A DNA stretch of 64,000 nucleotides, from contig NMRB01000036.1 in the NCBI GenBank assembly GCA_002633025.1, positions 139,538 to 203,537 of the forward strand, in the 5' to 3' direction. Below, piece after piece: positions 62,547 to 64,000 of the stretch. Position 1 is the stretch's first letter; each line of letters begins with the position of its first letter. Under the pieces are notes generated by a model that saw nothing but the letters and a program-made list of their open reading frames with translations, did no database searches and was not told the origin of the DNA. The position numbers were made by a program, and so were the translations under genes. The stretch is from Notospermus geniculatus. Its lineage: Eukaryota; Nemertea; Pilidiophora; Heteronemertea; Lineidae.

Positions 62547-63296
62547 CTTTCCTAATCCAGCCTATTAATCCTTCTATTCTACCGGTACCACAAGATTTTC
62601 AATTATTCCAGGCTATGACTGAGCATCTTGAGTGAAGGTAGGCCTAAACCTTGCCTCAGTCAGTTCATGTAGCAGCTTAATCGCTGCTGGGCGGGGGGGG
62701 GGGCGGCGGCTTGGCTGAAAGTGAAATAGTCTAGGCCTAATCTCGGTGATCTGATGTCGATGATGAGGCCATGACCATGACAGGCCTGCCTTTTGCTGTG
62801 CTGCTGTTTGTTGCATGGTTGTGTATAGGCCTACGTGTGGGTGTGTGGATCTTTTTGCGATTGAGAATTGCATCTAGGCTAGGCCTAAATTATGTTACTT
62901 TCAATGACAACTTTGCGTTAGACAGTGAATAATCAATCAGTCGCGCAGTTTCGCGTAATCGTGCATTTTTATGACTTGGATTTTAATTTTACTGCCAGAA
63001 AATTTCTGTCAAATTTTGCCACCCATCATGCCCATGGCCATGGCATGCATGGAAGCTGCCATATTTTTTCTGACAGCCAATCAAACGAGGGCATGTTGGG
63101 CGGGGTCAATCTAATCAATGCCAATGCCATGTTTTCAACCGACCCCATGTTGATCCCTTCGCCCAGTGCAAAAAGACCACGCTTCTCCAGTCGCACAACA
63201 TCACGGACCTGTACATACAGGTCCGTGAACATCAAAAATCGATTTTATTGATAACATACATTATGTTATGTCATAGCAGGCCTACGGCAATGTCTT
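62547..63296. other. 5' flank of M1AP, no gene recognised
   Basis: Upstream of the M1AP ATG (62546) lie AGGCCT-rich sequence, a poly-G run at about 62691-62703 and GC-rich words that may form the promoter. No TATA element or initiator stands out. The plus-strand frame at 62925-63251 has no recognisable protein character. Confidence 0.4.
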
Positions 63297-63442
63297 AAGG
63301 CGGTGACCTGACAGACTAGTGCGTACGCGACGCGGAGCGACGCGTTTTCTCTTGTGTTTTTGCGCTCCACTGATGGTGCCTGAAAACACAAAAGAAAACG
63401 CTTATCTCCGCGCCGCGTCGCGCTAGTCTGTCACCGGCTTTA
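63297..63442. mobile_element. Inverted-repeat element with GC-rich arms
   Basis: TAAGGCGGTGACCTGACAGA and a CGACGCGGAGCGACGCGTTTTCT run at the left are mirrored by AGAAAACGC...CGCGCCGCGTCGCGC and AGTCTGTCACCGGCTTTA at the right, about 65 bp arms. Non-coding MITE. More inverted words (GTCCGCCGGAC, TGTCCGGTCGGACA) follow to about 63580. Confidence 0.7.
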
Positions 63443-64000
63443 CCCGCATAAGGCCGGTGCAACGTAAACGAGTGTACCCGTCATCGATCGTCCGCCGGAC
63501 GCTCAGTAACAATTTGGTGGTGTAAACCATTGTCCGGTCGGACAGATAATTATAACCGCTTGCTGTAAATGGCTGTCCGGGGAGGACTGGGATTTATGCC
63601 TAGAGCTGTCACTGAATGTCCGAACTGCCGTGTACCGTTCAGATTCATCCAAGTATGCAAAATCGAATTCCCACGGCTGAGCTTTACTTTGTTATGGTTT
63701 CGGATTCTAGTATCGGAAACCATACTGTGTTGGTCATGATGTCCGTCTGTGTATCTGTCCGTCTGTCTGTTCAGTCTGCCACAACTGTAACTTTGTCCCT
63801 GCAAGAGCTACAGACCTGGATGTGACCTACCCCTAGGTAACATGACCTGAGCTACAAGATGGAATGAAAATTTCAGGTCTCCGATACCTGGTTCATGGTG
63901 AAATTGATATATCAAAAGTTGAAATTTTGTCTGTCACACTTTTGTTTCTTGGATAACTCGTCTCCGAGGCCAGGTAGAGCACTAGTAACAAGTTCCTTCC
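63443..64000. other. Repeat-rich end of window, no gene recognised
   Basis: Short palindromic words to 63580, then AT-rich sequence with GTCCGTCTGT simple repeats near 63740. The plus-strand CPNCR codons near 63616 are isolated and not followed by further zinc ligands. Confidence 0.4.

Noticed and set aside
63612-63660. Plus-strand CPNCR motif near the window end, possible RING fragment
   Set aside because: Wrong strand for RNF212B, no further Cys/His ligands, and the frame ends soon after in low-complexity sequence.

Overview
This is eukaryotic, intron-rich DNA with GT-AG exons, AATAAA poly(A) signals, long non-coding stretches, minisatellites and many short inverted-repeat elements. Collagen prolyl 3-hydroxylase and two animal meiosis genes make it a metazoan. 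The frequent palindromic AGGCCT and ACCGGT words remind me of echinoderm or other invertebrate deuterostome genomes, but that is an impression and not a species call.

Layout. 1-5.5 kb: no recognisable gene; hairpins, a palindromic minisatellite and an N gap. 5.5-22.0 kb: an approximately 8 kb segment present twice in direct orientation (5546-13503 and 14298-21988), with a further 0.75 kb tandem duplication inside the first copy; I recognise no gene in it. 22.0-22.6 kb: an interrupted minus-strand reading frame. 23.6-45.2 kb (+): one large gene with a 2.1 kb acidic first coding exon and six or seven further exons, about 1,313 residues, carrying repeated short modules; its family is not resolved. 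45.3-47.1 kb: mobile-element remnants and a second N gap. 47.27-48.24 kb (-): the 3' part of an RNF212B-type meiotic RING protein gene. 48.27-57.95 kb (+): a leprecan-type prolyl 3-hydroxylase gene lacking its N-terminal exon. 58.71-62.55 kb (-): a complete 11-exon M1AP (meiosis 1 arrest protein) gene. 62.6-64.0 kb: repeats only.

The best leads are in the right third. The prolyl 3-hydroxylase encodes two tandem hydroxylase modules, the first without the iron-binding His-x-Asp, and the second module has two interchangeable phase-0 exons that look like a mutually exclusive pair. M1AP and RNF212B, both needed for meiotic crossover formation in mammals, lie on the same strand with the hydroxylase gene between them. 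RNF212B and the hydroxylase run toward each other with 28 bp between their exons, and each lacks its 5' exons on the expected side, so the loci are either interlocked or misassembled. One hydroxylase exon also carries an apparent single-base deletion beside a tandem duplication.
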